From Siphonodentalium dalli (Eukaryota > Mollusca > Scaphopoda > Gadilida > Siphonodentaliidae), in the NCBI GenBank assembly GCA_032622095.1, contig CP136067.1, positions 78,890,705-78,954,704 on the forward strand: a DNA stretch of 64,000 nucleotides. The letters run 5' to 3'. The first letter of the stretch is position 1, and every line of letters starts with the position of its first letter. Made by a program: the position numbers and the translations under genes. This document shows positions 11,040 to 20,429 of the stretch, piece after piece. Below the pieces are notes generated by a model. The model searched no databases. It was given only the letters and a program-made list of their open reading frames with translations, and had not been told where the DNA came from.

Positions 11040-12196
11040 TAAAATTGGACACACAAACATAATGGATGGTCCAAGACAAGCCGAGCTTTAAAAACTGAAT
11101 TATTATATGCCATTGATTGTGATGTCGTTTGTATAGCAGAGACTCATTTGAAAACTAATTAAAACATTGATGGTTACTCATGGTTTGGTAATAATAGGTC
11201 GAGCATTCATAAAGCTGCTCCAATGTGTTCAGGATGTGTTGGCATTTTTGAATAAACTGGTGAATACAAATTTCTTGGCATTTTTCTCCATGAGTTTTAG
11301 GAATTGGAAAGAAGAGCCGATGTACTTGCTAAATCGTCAGGCAAGGCTTTAGGGGCTATTATTAAAAAAATCATCTTTACAAAGATATTTCATTCAAAAC
11401 ATTGAGAAATTATATATTCAATGTGTTTGTCCAATAATGGATTACACTTCTGGTGTATGGGGATCTAATGAATGTTCATGCTTGGACAATATTCAACATA
11501 TAGCATTAAAGGCACGGGTGGCGTTCGTTGCAGAAATATTCATATTTGTTCAAATCGCCATCAACAGAAGGAATATTCAAATATATATAGTTTTGTTCAT
11601 ATGCCAAACATAATCAGCGCGTAAATGGTATATTGTCGTCAAGACGTATATACGATGGTGTACGTAAACAAGAACCTGCTCGTGTTACAGAAGTTTTGCT
11701 TCTGTTTACACAACAGAGCGCAATTCTATTGGTTAATCACACACAAATGATATAAACGCTCTTTATTATTTCCATATCAAGAAAACAGTAACAATGAACG
11801 CTCTTTATGTTTACCATATCCGGATCTAAACAAAAGCCAGGTTCTGTAACGTTTTTTGCTTTTGTTTACATAACAAAGGAAAACATTTGACAATAACATA
11901 CTTTTTATGCCATATTTCTGATTGGTATAAGAACAAGGTCTGTCTATATTTTACTATTCTTTCTGTTTATGGCGGTTTTTGACGGAGCTGTATATTTTAA
12001 TAGCATACCCACAGCCAACGCCGCCCGTCCGTATCTTTAAGATACATTTTAGATGTTCATAGGTTTTGTCCCCCGTAAATGGTGAATCTGGCCTCATGTA
12101 TTCTAGGAATCGCCGATTAATTAATCATGTACGTCTTTGGAATTATATAGTTTAACTGCCAGATGGTAGAATTGTAAAACAGGTTTTCTATTGGTA
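11040..12196 (+). pseudogene. LINE-B ORF2 with most of EN and RT deleted
   Basis: At 11045-11230 there is endonuclease N-terminal text (GHTNINGWSK, ELLYAIDCDVVCIAETHLKT). Around 11240-11260 it jumps straight to sequence that belongs after the RT core: YKFLGIFLHEF, RRADVLAKSSGKALGAIIKK and CVCPIMDYTSGVWGSNE. The remaining endonuclease and the whole RT palm, including the YADD box, are therefore missing through an internal deletion. A TTAA MITE (11506-12040) interrupts the tail. Beyond it the tail continues with RYILDVHRFCPP, GESGLMYSRNRRLINHVRLW and GRIVKQVFYW up to another insertion at 12197. A few stops remain. It is non-autonomous and dead. Confidence 0.82.
11506..12040. mobile_element. TTAA MITE family 1, copy A
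   Basis: The flanks are TTAA (11506-11509 and 12037-12040). The ends are imperfect inverted repeats (TTAAAGGCACGGGTGGCG against TTAAAGATACGGACGGGC). Excision with one TTAA restores LINE-B codons Q-H-I-A-L / R-Y-I-L-D. The interior contains two ACGCTCTTTAT boxes, the string CATATCA(A/G)GAA, and GGCGGTTTTTGACGG near the right end. All of these recur in copies at 44.5 and 55.5 kb. No protein is encoded. Confidence 0.9.
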
Positions 12197-13588
12197 CAGG
12201 GCTTGGAACCTACGTCATAAAACAAAGTTTTTCACCGAAAAATGACGGCTGCTCGGTGCGACTCGAAGTGAGTATTTATCGTTTTTGCAAACTATGTATA
12301 TAAACCACTAAAAAAAATCATTGCTTATGAGCTGTAAAACATTGTTTGCTAGCTCACAGTCATCTATACCGAGATATATATGTCACGGTTGTAAAGATTG
12401 TCGCGTTCAGGTGGTTTCCGTCACCAATTTTCGAGGCATGTTTCAGAGTTTTGAAATGGTAACACCTACATTGGCTTTTAAAACTGGAATTGTGACATCA
12501 ATGGTAACGCCTACATATAATCAACATTTGATTCCAAAATCGTCAATTTGGCTGAATTCTTTCTTTCACTTGCCGAATATCACATTTAGTTTTAGGACCA
12601 GTGACTGAGTAGTGTATGCCTTCACAGTTAAAGGAACTTATGGAAGCGCAAGAGTATAATCCTTCCCTTGCTAAGATCCCCCGAATATTGCCGAGGTGAA
12701 TCGGTATACATCGGCTCAAAAGTAGACTGCTTCACTTGTGGCAGGCTAATTAATACGTTTTTCACGGAATTACTATCACAAGACATGAATGAATAAAATA
12801 ATAAGTAATTATATGACCTTTATATATCAATATTATTATAGGGAATAAGAAAAAATGTCATTCTGGTCATATATAATTATAGGCTAAAATAAACCAACGT
12901 TTGATAAATGAATAAATCGCAATATCGCCACTGCTTGAGTTGAATCAGGAAGGAGCTTTAAGTTGTATTATTAAATTTTTGTTTCAAATTCAAATGTTTC
13001 TGAAATTAATAAAAGAAAAAACTTTTAATTAAAAGAAATTAATTAAAATCACAAGCTCGCAAAATCGCACTCTCGTGTACAGTAGTTACACTACATCGTC
13101 AAACTGAAACACTTCACACAGTTTTTATGAACCCTACTCTAAAAGACTAACACAACGTTATTCTAACGCCGTGTTCTTTTCGGTGCTGTTCAGGATATCC
13201 CTCCCTTTTCACATTTATACATGTTAAAATAAATATTTAAAACCCAGTTTTATTGGTAAGATCATCATATATAAGGTTAAAATATGCAGGTAAAAGCTGT
13301 GTTGCGTTGTGTGAATTTAGAGTTATTCCTCCTGTATCTGGGATCTTAGCCAACCGAGTCCCGTTCGACTGTTTCCGGAGGATGTTAGCGGGAATCTTCG
13401 GGGGATCTTAATTAGCACCGATTGATGGTCGGGAATCATCGGGGGATCTTAGCGAGGGAAGAATTATATTATTGCTATGGAAGCATTAAATTCACATGTG
13501 TTCAATTATTATTGAAATTTGTTTTGCCGGCAACCATTCATACTCGCTCGTTGATATTTGATAAGTAAATAGAACAACTTAAAACTAA

Positions 13589-14573
13589 TTAAGGGGTACT
13601 GTACGCCATTTTCAATAAGCTCCCGATAATAGCAACAATCTAATATCTATAATCTAATATTATATAAACAAATAAGTAATTTGAGTCGAAGATGTATTTT
13701 CTGTAAACGATCAGATTAATAGGTTATCCTAAAATCAAAGTTAAAGCTAATCAATCCGATTCGATGGTCCCCATCAGATTCCAACAACAAATATTTTTTT
13801 AAATGCCCGCTTCAGTTATCAGAATCGGTTAAATAACTAAAACTAATGCTAACCACAGTCAAATATAGTATAAAATGGCCTAAACCTGTTATTTATCAAC
13901 ATTTTGTCGGTTTGTCAAATATCTGACAAAAAAGCTACTTGATTTTCGAGTTACCATCTTCATCCGCAAATTTGGTCCGAGGCAGTCTTCTCGTCGACTT
14001 TTACTGGGCCACTAATACTCCAGGTGGTGAAAAATAATAGATTTTAAAAATCGATATCTGACCATTCTGAGCTTTGATTGGTGGGTTCCTCGACTCGAAT
14101 AAAATATTATTTACCCGCGAGGCCAAATAAATAGTAATTGAGGGGTGCATAATCGGATTGAGTGCTTTAATAATTTGATACATATTTAATTTATGACTGG
14201 AGCCATAAAATAAGTTACGAATTTCCGTGTACAAGACGTAATCAAATTATTTCACGGATAGTGGATTGGGCAACGCGTGGCACTAATGATCGTGTAAACA
14301 ATTATATTGATACGGGGCGTAAACTCAAGCCACTTACTGAGTGGTGACTATACCATAACTTAAATTTATGAGTATATGTGAGTGGTATACATATAATTTA
14401 ACATTTATTTGATACATTTGTTTGAAAACTACACAAATTATTCTACAACAACAATTTGGATTTTCGCATTCCGGCTAATCTGCCATCCATAACATTACTT
14501 CGTACTCAAAATACTTCCAAGTAATGAAAATCTGGTTACCATTTTCTACGACTCAGAGACTATAGAAACAGGC
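13589..14573. mobile_element. TTAA MITE family 2, larger and right-end-damaged copy
   Basis: TTAA at 13589-13592 is followed by GGGGTACTGTACGCCATTTT, the same end as the intact copy at 38748. Homology to that copy continues through TAATTTGAGTCGAAGATGTA, TTTATGACTGGAGCCATAAA and GACTATAGAAAC. The final right TIR present at 39.3 kb is not found after 14573, so this copy is truncated or eroded. It carries about 420 extra bases (roughly 13745-14165) absent from the other copy. Part of that extra block is another dispersed repeat. Confidence 0.75.
13860..14125 (-). repeat. dispersed repeat family E, inverted copy inside the TTAA element
   Basis: The reverse complement matches 53.6-53.8 and 60.1-60.3 kb: ATTCGAGTCGA, CCAAAGCTCA-like, AGATATCGATTTTT, TATTTTTCACCACCTGGA, AATATTCGACGA-like and CAAAATGTTGATA, in the same order. 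It occupies the segment that the shorter TTAA family-2 copy lacks. It is either a nested insertion or an internal module lost from the short copy. Confidence 0.65.
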
Positions 14574-14676
14574 CAATATTATGTGAGCGTTAACGCGATG
14601 TGGGCATTACCATTACTAGAAAAATTCATAAAACTTCTTTGTGTCTTAAGAAATTTACAAACAAACCACGGGAAAG

Positions 14677-14898
14677 TTAATTTTTTGATATTGATTCAAA
14701 TTTTAGCCTTAATAATATCCCGAAACTCAATGTATACGGTTTTAAAATGAGGGCGCGGAGAACATGAAATGTTGGCGTTAACACCTGCACGAAAATAGGA
14801 AATCGGACGCGATTTTGAATTGCGGACGCGAAATTCTCATTATAAGCAATTCTTTCCGATTTTCTGTTTCTGTATTTGTCGAGATTTGCAGGTGGCAT
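14677..14898 (-). other. short open frame near the right end of the 2.8 kb element
   Basis: The minus-strand frame from ATG at 14898 begins MPPANLDKYRNRKSERIAYN and then ENFASAIQNRVRFPIF. It is basic and polar and compositionally protein-like in its first ~38 codons, then becomes hydrophobic and non-descript. It could be a leftover N-terminal exon of a transposon protein. I do not recognise a family and treat coding status as unproven. Confidence 0.25.
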
Positions 14899-15302
14899 AG
14901 CTCCTTTGCTTATAATACTACATCGAAATCGATTGTATTTATTTAAAAAACGATGTCGAGGTAGCGAGTCGAACTTTATTTACAGTTATTTTGATTAGGC
15001 TTCCGGTGACGTAGGTTCCAGGCCCTGTTATTATGTTGCCAATGGGTGGTCCTCAAACGTTGAAGATATTTTTTCACAAACAGACATGTTATCAAATTAT
15101 CATAATTTACAATCGTGTAATATATCATAATCTAAGATAAAAAATAATTGAAAAAACCAAATGGAAAATAAAGTCTGAACTTTGTTCCCAGATTAAGGAC
15201 TTATTATTTAAAACAAACTACGAAACTGAATCATATGTAGTTATGATCCCAGATCGTGGGCGTAGATCGATTTTTGCCCAGATTAGATGAGCTATTCCGC
15301 CT

Positions 15303-15692
15303 TTAACCCTTTACCCAACAGAACGGCCCTGTGCCAATGCATTCTCTTATATATGCGAGTCGACCATAGGTCGCCTCGCATATATAAGAGAATGCATTGG
15401 CTTAACACATTCAAAATTATAAAATTGTTAAAGAATGTAAGAAAAAATGGTAAAAAAAGATTGTTTTTAGGCCAATGCATTCTCTTATATATGCGAGGCG
15501 ACCTATGGTCGACTCGCATATATAAGAGAATGCATTGGCACAGGGCATAACTGTAACTATCACAATGTGGTCAAGGAGCCGGTTCCAATGATATCCATAT
15601 TTGTATGGTTCTATTGAGACAGACCGAAGATATTTTAGGCTGTTGAAGCTTTATTTGGCCGGTTTTGGCCGGTTTGTTGGGTAAAGGGTTAA
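15303..15692. mobile_element. TTAA MITE family 3 with nested foldback
   Basis: TTAA at 15303-15306 and 15689-15692 encloses inverted ends CCCTTTACCCAACA (15307-15320 and the inverse at 15675-15688), extending with two mismatches to GGCC. Removing it with one TTAA joins codons A-I-P-P-L to R-I-K-T-G-R-F of LINE-B, so the insertion is exact. Inside lies a second palindromic element (15331-15545). The ends resemble those of the 10.6 kb palindrome (both TTAACCCTTT), suggesting a common piggyBac-like source. Confidence 0.92.
15333..15539. repeat. two mirror-image 69 bp palindromes around a 69 bp spacer
   Basis: Segment 15333-15401 is itself a near-palindrome (GCCAATGCATTCTCTTATAT ... and inverse). 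Segment 15471-15539 is its exact reverse complement over all 69 bases, including the asymmetric positions in the loop. Flanking CCCTGT / ACAGGG extends the pairing outward. The same ~28-base motif therefore occurs four times in alternating orientation. Complete identity between the two 69-mers implies very recent formation or gene conversion, in contrast to the decayed LINE around them. Confidence 0.95.
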
Positions 15693-16717
15693 GGATTAAA
15701 ACGGGTCGATTTAGAAATGAAAAAGTGAATAAACGAATATGTGTCATGTACCCCTCACAAGAAATCGAAGATGATATACTGGACTTAATCCGAAATAATG
15801 AATTTGAAGCTGCCTTTGTCGAAATAATTAACAGACATATTAACCAGAGCATGGAATTTGTGTACGACGCTTATATGATGCGTAATAAATTTCTCTATAG
15901 ATAATTTTACACTAACCTATCATAACATATATATTATTATCGAAGTAGTTGGTCTCAGATTCTGCCTTGACATGTATTTATATAATCTTTATTTTCCAGC
16001 GTGACATATAGGCCCAAATGGGCCGGGTGCGATATGTAATCTGTTTGTTATAAACTATATGAAATAATGTAGCACATGTCAAATTAATAAATGATTATAC
16101 TACTATATACTATTTTTGTACAATTGCTATGTTTGTTGATGTTTTTTGTTTTTGTTTTTGTTTTTGTTTTGTATTTATTTTATGTCACTCTTTGTTCTTG
16201 AGCATAATATATATATATGTGTGTGTGTTTTGGTGATAATCCGGATATCGGGTTCATTCCAATAAAGTTATTTGAATTTGTATCATCCCGAGGTTTTTCA
16301 AGCCTTCTTTTGAATGCCGCTAGATTGAATAAATAATTTTAAAAATTACATTGTCAACTTTGACGTTAAACATCGTCGCTCGTTTGTTGGTTAACTGGGG
16401 TTATCAGTGTTTGTCATGTTTCACTAGCGTTATAATTCCATTGATTTTCTTGAACTTGACCAGTTGTCACGCTGTGGGAATTTAGTGTCATGATTGTGAA
16501 CCACCCCCATATATTGCACACTGCTTTCACCCGAAAGTATCCCTGCCCGTATGTCGGCTAAGTAAGGGTTACCACTACTGGTTTATTGAAGGCAAACAAC
16601 ACCATATAAAACAGGTGAATTGGAGATGATTATTGGACAAATGAGTCGCTCTATATATATTGTGTAACAAACAGTGCCAATGTATTCATCCATCCGATAA
16701 AGTGGAAGTGCATCTTT

Positions 16718-17421
16718 TTGTGTGAAGATATCGATCCTGTCCCACACTTGATCATATTGAACCATATTTTTTGGTTAACAAGAACAATTGTTAATTGTAC
16801 AACGCGATGGATTTTCCTGTGTTCGATACATCCCAATCAAACCGAAATGACACACAAACTGCATCCAACGGATCAGATATTCCGAACTCCCCGTTCATTA
16901 TGCTACCAGCAAATAGTCATGCACAGGGCACAGGACACATCCTTACCAATAGTTGATCTAAAGTCGACAGTTAAACAATTTCTTGAATTTAAAAGGGCAC
17001 CACGAGACCCCATGCATGACTGCCTTGCCCAAATAACTTTTCGTTTAGACTTTGTGAGTGCGTTCACTAAACAACAAATAGTTGACAAATTCTTGATCGA
17101 GACACAAGAGACACGTGCGTGGATGCGGGATAGAGTCTTGAGCCGGCACAGAAACTTCAAACATTCCCCAAAAATATGGACTGAACTAAAAGGAAAGAGA
17201 AATTATAGTGTCGACTCTGTCCAAAGCAAATATGCCAAAGACATGTATTGGCTACTTCTATACATTGTGGACACAAATATCAGTGTAATAAAAGACACAA
17301 TAACTCTAACAATCGTAACTTTATCGACAACAATACCACTGGCATGTTAAGCAAAAGCAGCAGCAACAACGTAATTGACAACAGTGACATCAACAACAAC
17401 GCGCAATCGAGTACCGATTAG
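16718..17421 (+). pseudogene. unrecognised ORF with Asn-rich tail, frameshifted
   Basis: A 210-codon frame (16718-17350) is the longest but one in the window. Its central part (DCLAQITFRLDFVSAFTKQQ, VDKFLIETQETRAWMRDRVL and KIWTELKGKRNYSVDSVQSK) has convincing protein composition. Near 17230-17290 the likely coding frame shifts. The alternative frame reads HCGHKYQCNKRHNNSNNRNF, then a Ser/Asn-rich stretch (SKSSSNN, DINNNAQSSTD), and stops at 17419-17421. The Cys/His patch hints at a zinc-binding element but is not diagnostic. The reading frame upstream of about 16820 looks unrelated. Position and orientation just before LINE-E suggest it is LINE-E ORF1 N-terminal sequence. A host exon is an alternative. 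No family assigned. Confidence 0.5.
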
Positions 17422-17500
17422 AAACAATCGCATGGACCCCTTATCTCCAAGACCAGATCTGAATATCAAACTATGGTGAAAACATAAGCAGACATGCAAA

Positions 17501-18148
17501 GGTAGCAATACACGATTTCATGGGTTGTAGGAGGGCTGAAAAATATGATTTTAAGCATCTAAGGGCTATAACTGTCAGTTTAGCCTCTGTTATACCTGGG
17601 AGTAATGGTTTGATGGTTTAATTATTTTATAAAGGTACCATAGTATACAAAATGGGATGATATTTGAATACGAAGTATGTTTTCGGAATCTGATGTCGGC
17701 CAGCTCTGTGTGGTACTCCACCGGAAAACAGCTCGATTTCTCTCCCTTGAAAACAGTCGTCTGCACTTCTGAGAAAAAAATTTAAAATTGCTACGATAAC
17801 TTTTTTTTATTTTTCAATATATCTGACATATATCTCGGGTCTATCAGCTCATAAGGTGATTATAGAGTGACATTCGCTCTGTCATGGTTACCTATGCGAC
17901 CGAAAACGGCCAATTTCATTAAAAAATGGCTAAAATGAAGATTTAAAAAAATCAGTCTAGGGGAGATAATTCTACTTGTGATGATGCAATTTTTTTCCAA
18001 AAGACTGATGAATTATTCTCCGACCATTTCTGTATCTTGTAACCAAACACTCATGTGCTGTTTATCAATGGCCATGGTGCAGCAGAAGGTTGTAATACAG
18101 TGCCCCCGTGAAAATGGTGAAAATGGCCAGAAATCGTGTATTGCTACC
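17501..18148. mobile_element. 648 bp element with 19 bp perfect TIRs
   Basis: GGTAGCAATACACGATTTC at 17501-17519 recurs exactly inverted at 18130-18148. Flanks on both sides are AAA, which could be part of a short target duplication. No coding content. It separates the Asn-rich ORF region from the LINE-E coiled-coil region, consistent with insertion into that element. Confidence 0.75.
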
Positions 18149-18159
18149 AAAGGACATTT

Positions 18160-19560
18160 CCACTCTTAAAGCTTCCTCTGCGAAACACGAAACAGTATAC
18201 ACTGAGGAAATACCAAGAATGAATTTGGAATCTATACCTCGATGTTGACAAGGATAGTTTCGACTGAAGCTACCATGGGTGACCTGGCCAGCGATCTACA
18301 GATGAACAAAATTACAATTGAAGCAGTGCAAAACGATCGCCTAAATGGTGTAGCAAAACTTCGTTCCAATATTTCTCTCATGAAACAGGACATGAAAGAA
18401 ATGCTGAATTTACTTAACTCATTAATTACCAAAGCTGACTAGAATGACAGTGCAGTTGCTTCACTGACAGCAGATATTAAACGTGATAGGGCAGCCTGTT
18501 CTCCCGAAATTTCCCACATTATCTGGTTATAACAGAACTTGTTTTAGGTAGATTATCTGCTTAGAATCGCCTCGTTAGAGTCGATAATGTGCTGAAAATG
18601 AGAACATTTTAGTCACATTATGACTCATAATGAGACGATTCTAAGCAAGTTATATGTCCGGACAATGCGACAAGTAAGCCAACTCACGACTGTTTAGGTG
18701 TACACTCATTAAAATGTGTTTTCATTGTAGCCCGCGCCATAGATCGAAATAACGGATAAGAGTCCATTATCTTCTTATTTCAGAATCAAATAATCACATT
18801 ATGTACCTATTTCACATTATAGGTCGATTGCGTGCGTATATCCGTGATGATATGTTGGGAATTCAACAACTCAACGCAAAATCATCTACGAATTGAGCAA
18901 AACGCCAGCTGCAGATATATCTATGCCACCAACTGAAGCTAAAACCACAGACATGAACACACAACATGAGCAAAGGAAGTCAGAAATACCATACCTCTAA
19001 GAAGTGAGGCTCAGTTCGATGAGTCACATTCTGTGTTTAAAAACAACAATTACAACAACGACTTATGTGGGCAGCGACATACCGTCACATTGAAGACTCG
19101 CACAGGAGAGACGACAATTTTCGCCCGAACGGCCATAACAACCAGTACGATACCCTTGAATCAATTAGACAATTTGAAGACAGAAATCGAAAAAAAACGC
19201 CGTAAATCGAAAAAAACGCCATAACACTGAACCAATCAAGGCAGTGCGGTTCTATCTGGGAAACTTTCCGAGTGGTATATATATGTATAAGCATACGATT
19301 GAACGCTACATGGTAGATAGGAAAGTTCGGATCTCCGTTGAGGATGATTGAGAAAAATGATGGAAACTTCTCAGCAAGAATAAAAGTACTGGATAAGCAC
19401 GAGGACTATAAGATAAAACTATTCTTCTGGCACAGAAACATCATATATGTCTCCCATGGCTTTCAGAACGGGCATGCCATGAGTGGAAATAACTGTTATA
19501 CAATTATCTACATGCTGCGATCGAATGTTTTGTCATATCACAGATTGTCCAGCGTATACT
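18160..19560 (+). pseudogene. LINE-E ORF1 (coiled coil plus C-terminal domain), broken
   Basis: 18170-18240 reads LKASSAKHETVYTEEIPRMN. A heptad-like segment follows at 18242-18442 (MGDLASDLQMNKITIEAVQN, SNISLMKQDMKEMLNLLNSL). At 19070-19480 there are TGETTIFARTAITT, a basic patch KKRRKSK, and pieces FYLGNFPSG, MYKHTIERYMVDRKVRISVE and EKNDGNFSARIKVLDKHEDY, ending with a WHRNIIYVSHGF-type close. This coiled-coil then globular layout matches ORF1 proteins of CR1/Jockey-like LINEs, and it lies immediately 5' of a matching endonuclease. Several frameshifts and stops. Confidence 0.65.
18559..18650. repeat. 36 bp imperfect inverted repeat in LINE-E
   Basis: TGCTTAGAATCGCCTCGTTA (18559-) pairs with the inverse of TAATGAGACGATTCTAAGCA (to about 18648). 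Pairing extends through ATAATGTG/CACATTAT, with a ~20 base loop. It lies in a non-coding gap of ORF1, so it may be the remains of a small MITE. Confidence 0.7.
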
Positions 19561-19679
19561 TGTCCAGTCTTTGTGATTGCCAACTGTATCCATAACTAAA
19601 CCCGTTATTTATTGACGCACAGAAAATGATAATAACGGCGCCTACACGTTTTTGTCTACTTAAGTGTGCTCTACTAAGA

Positions 19680-20380
19680 ATGAACTTGAACCTGATTTCT
19701 TGGAATTGCACTGCATGACTTAGTGGGCAGCGCAAGCTACCCCAGTAGCCTACTAAACACCTACACCGGCAGTGAAGTAATTTACATCTGTGGTTTGAGT
19801 GAGCATTGGTTGTATGAACACAATGCGAATATTGTGGACGAAATAAGTCTACACTACGTTGGACATATTGTGGACTCCCAATGCAACAAAGAAGGCACAA
19901 AAAGATGAAAGAATAAATGGGATTGAGTTTCAGCTATCCAAGTCGAAATTGATCTCCATATTTCAAATTTCTCCTTTCTAGCGATTACATAATAACTTTT
20001 TATAAAAGATACATATCCACAATTAAAGGAATACTAAAAGGGTACTCCACTCTGGGTTCAGTAATTATAACGGGTTACTTTAATGCAAACATTGTTAATG
20101 GAAACTCAAGAGACAAATCATTCCAACAACATACCCATGTTGTGTCTCTGGTGGATGGTCGCATGCATGATGCCACAATTCCTACATTCGCCGCCCCTGG
20201 TGGTGTAGCTTGCTGAACAATTGATCATATTATTGTTGCAGAGTCTGATGTTCATAACGTTTTTTCAGCTTCTGTGTTTGACGACTGTGCACTGAATGTT
20301 CAAATCACCACTGATCCCATGCATGCTAGTTTCGGGTTAAATGTTCAATTCGAAACCGGAAACACCCTTGTAAGTTCGTA
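19680..20380 (+). pseudogene. LINE-E endonuclease domain
   Basis: The order of motifs is that of an APE-type LINE endonuclease. LNLISWNCTA is the beta strand with catalytic Asn. IYICGLSEHWLYEHNANIVD corresponds to xSEH. YISTIKGILKGYSTLG and SVIITGYFNANI correspond to GDFNA, with catalytic Asp replaced by Tyr. THVVSLVDGRMHDATIPTFA follows, then TIDHIIVAESDVHNV and a terminal block before FGLNVQFET where an SDH motif is expected. Several frames are used and stops are present. The Asp-to-Tyr change alone would abolish activity. Confidence 0.8.
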
Positions 20381-20429
20381 CACACAATACATATGGAAAT
20401 CTTTTTCACGTGATGCAGAATCAATTGAA

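Larger units (their letters stand above)
12197..15027. mobile_element. 2.83 kb TIR element inside LINE-B, hAT-like ends
   Basis: The left end is CAGGGCTTGGAACCTACGTC (12197-) and the right end is its inverse with one mismatch (15007-15027). More distant subterminal similarity (CGACTCG ... TATCGTTTTT) is also inverted. LINE-B coding runs up to the left end (KQVFYW) and resumes at 15028 (MLSNYHNLQSCNISII-type text), so the block is an insertion. CAGGG ends suggest hAT, but I could not identify a clean 8 bp duplication (the flanks have diverged). No transposase is readable. The interior contains another TTAA element and a dispersed repeat, so it is itself a nest. Confidence 0.75.
15028..16285 (+). 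pseudogene. LINE-B C-terminal domain and 3' UTR
   Basis: Downstream of the large insertion, translation gives EDIFSQTDMLSNYHNLQSC, KWKIKSELCSQIKDLLF, NYETESYVVM, FAQIR-stop-AIPPL and, after a TTAA MITE, RIKTGRFRNEKVNKRICVMY and EIEDDILDL, with a stop at 15902-15904. The LxxFRxGxxPLxIxTGRx block followed by a Cys/His cluster is the conserved tail of a major LINE group. The final Cys/His cluster is eroded here (CVMYPS in place of C-x-x-C). The 3' UTR runs through a (GTTTTT)n stretch at 16140-16172 to AATAAAGTTATTTGAATTTG, a likely polyadenylation signal plus 3' terminal repeat near 16280. This establishes the full LINE-B span as about 9.8-16.3 kb including inserts. Confidence 0.85.

Noticed and set aside
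15287-15550. Similar open frames on both strands (LYMRVDHRSPRIYKRMHW)
   Set aside because: They arise because the DNA is a pair of mirror-image palindromes, so both strands read nearly the same peptide. This is a structural artefact, not a protein.
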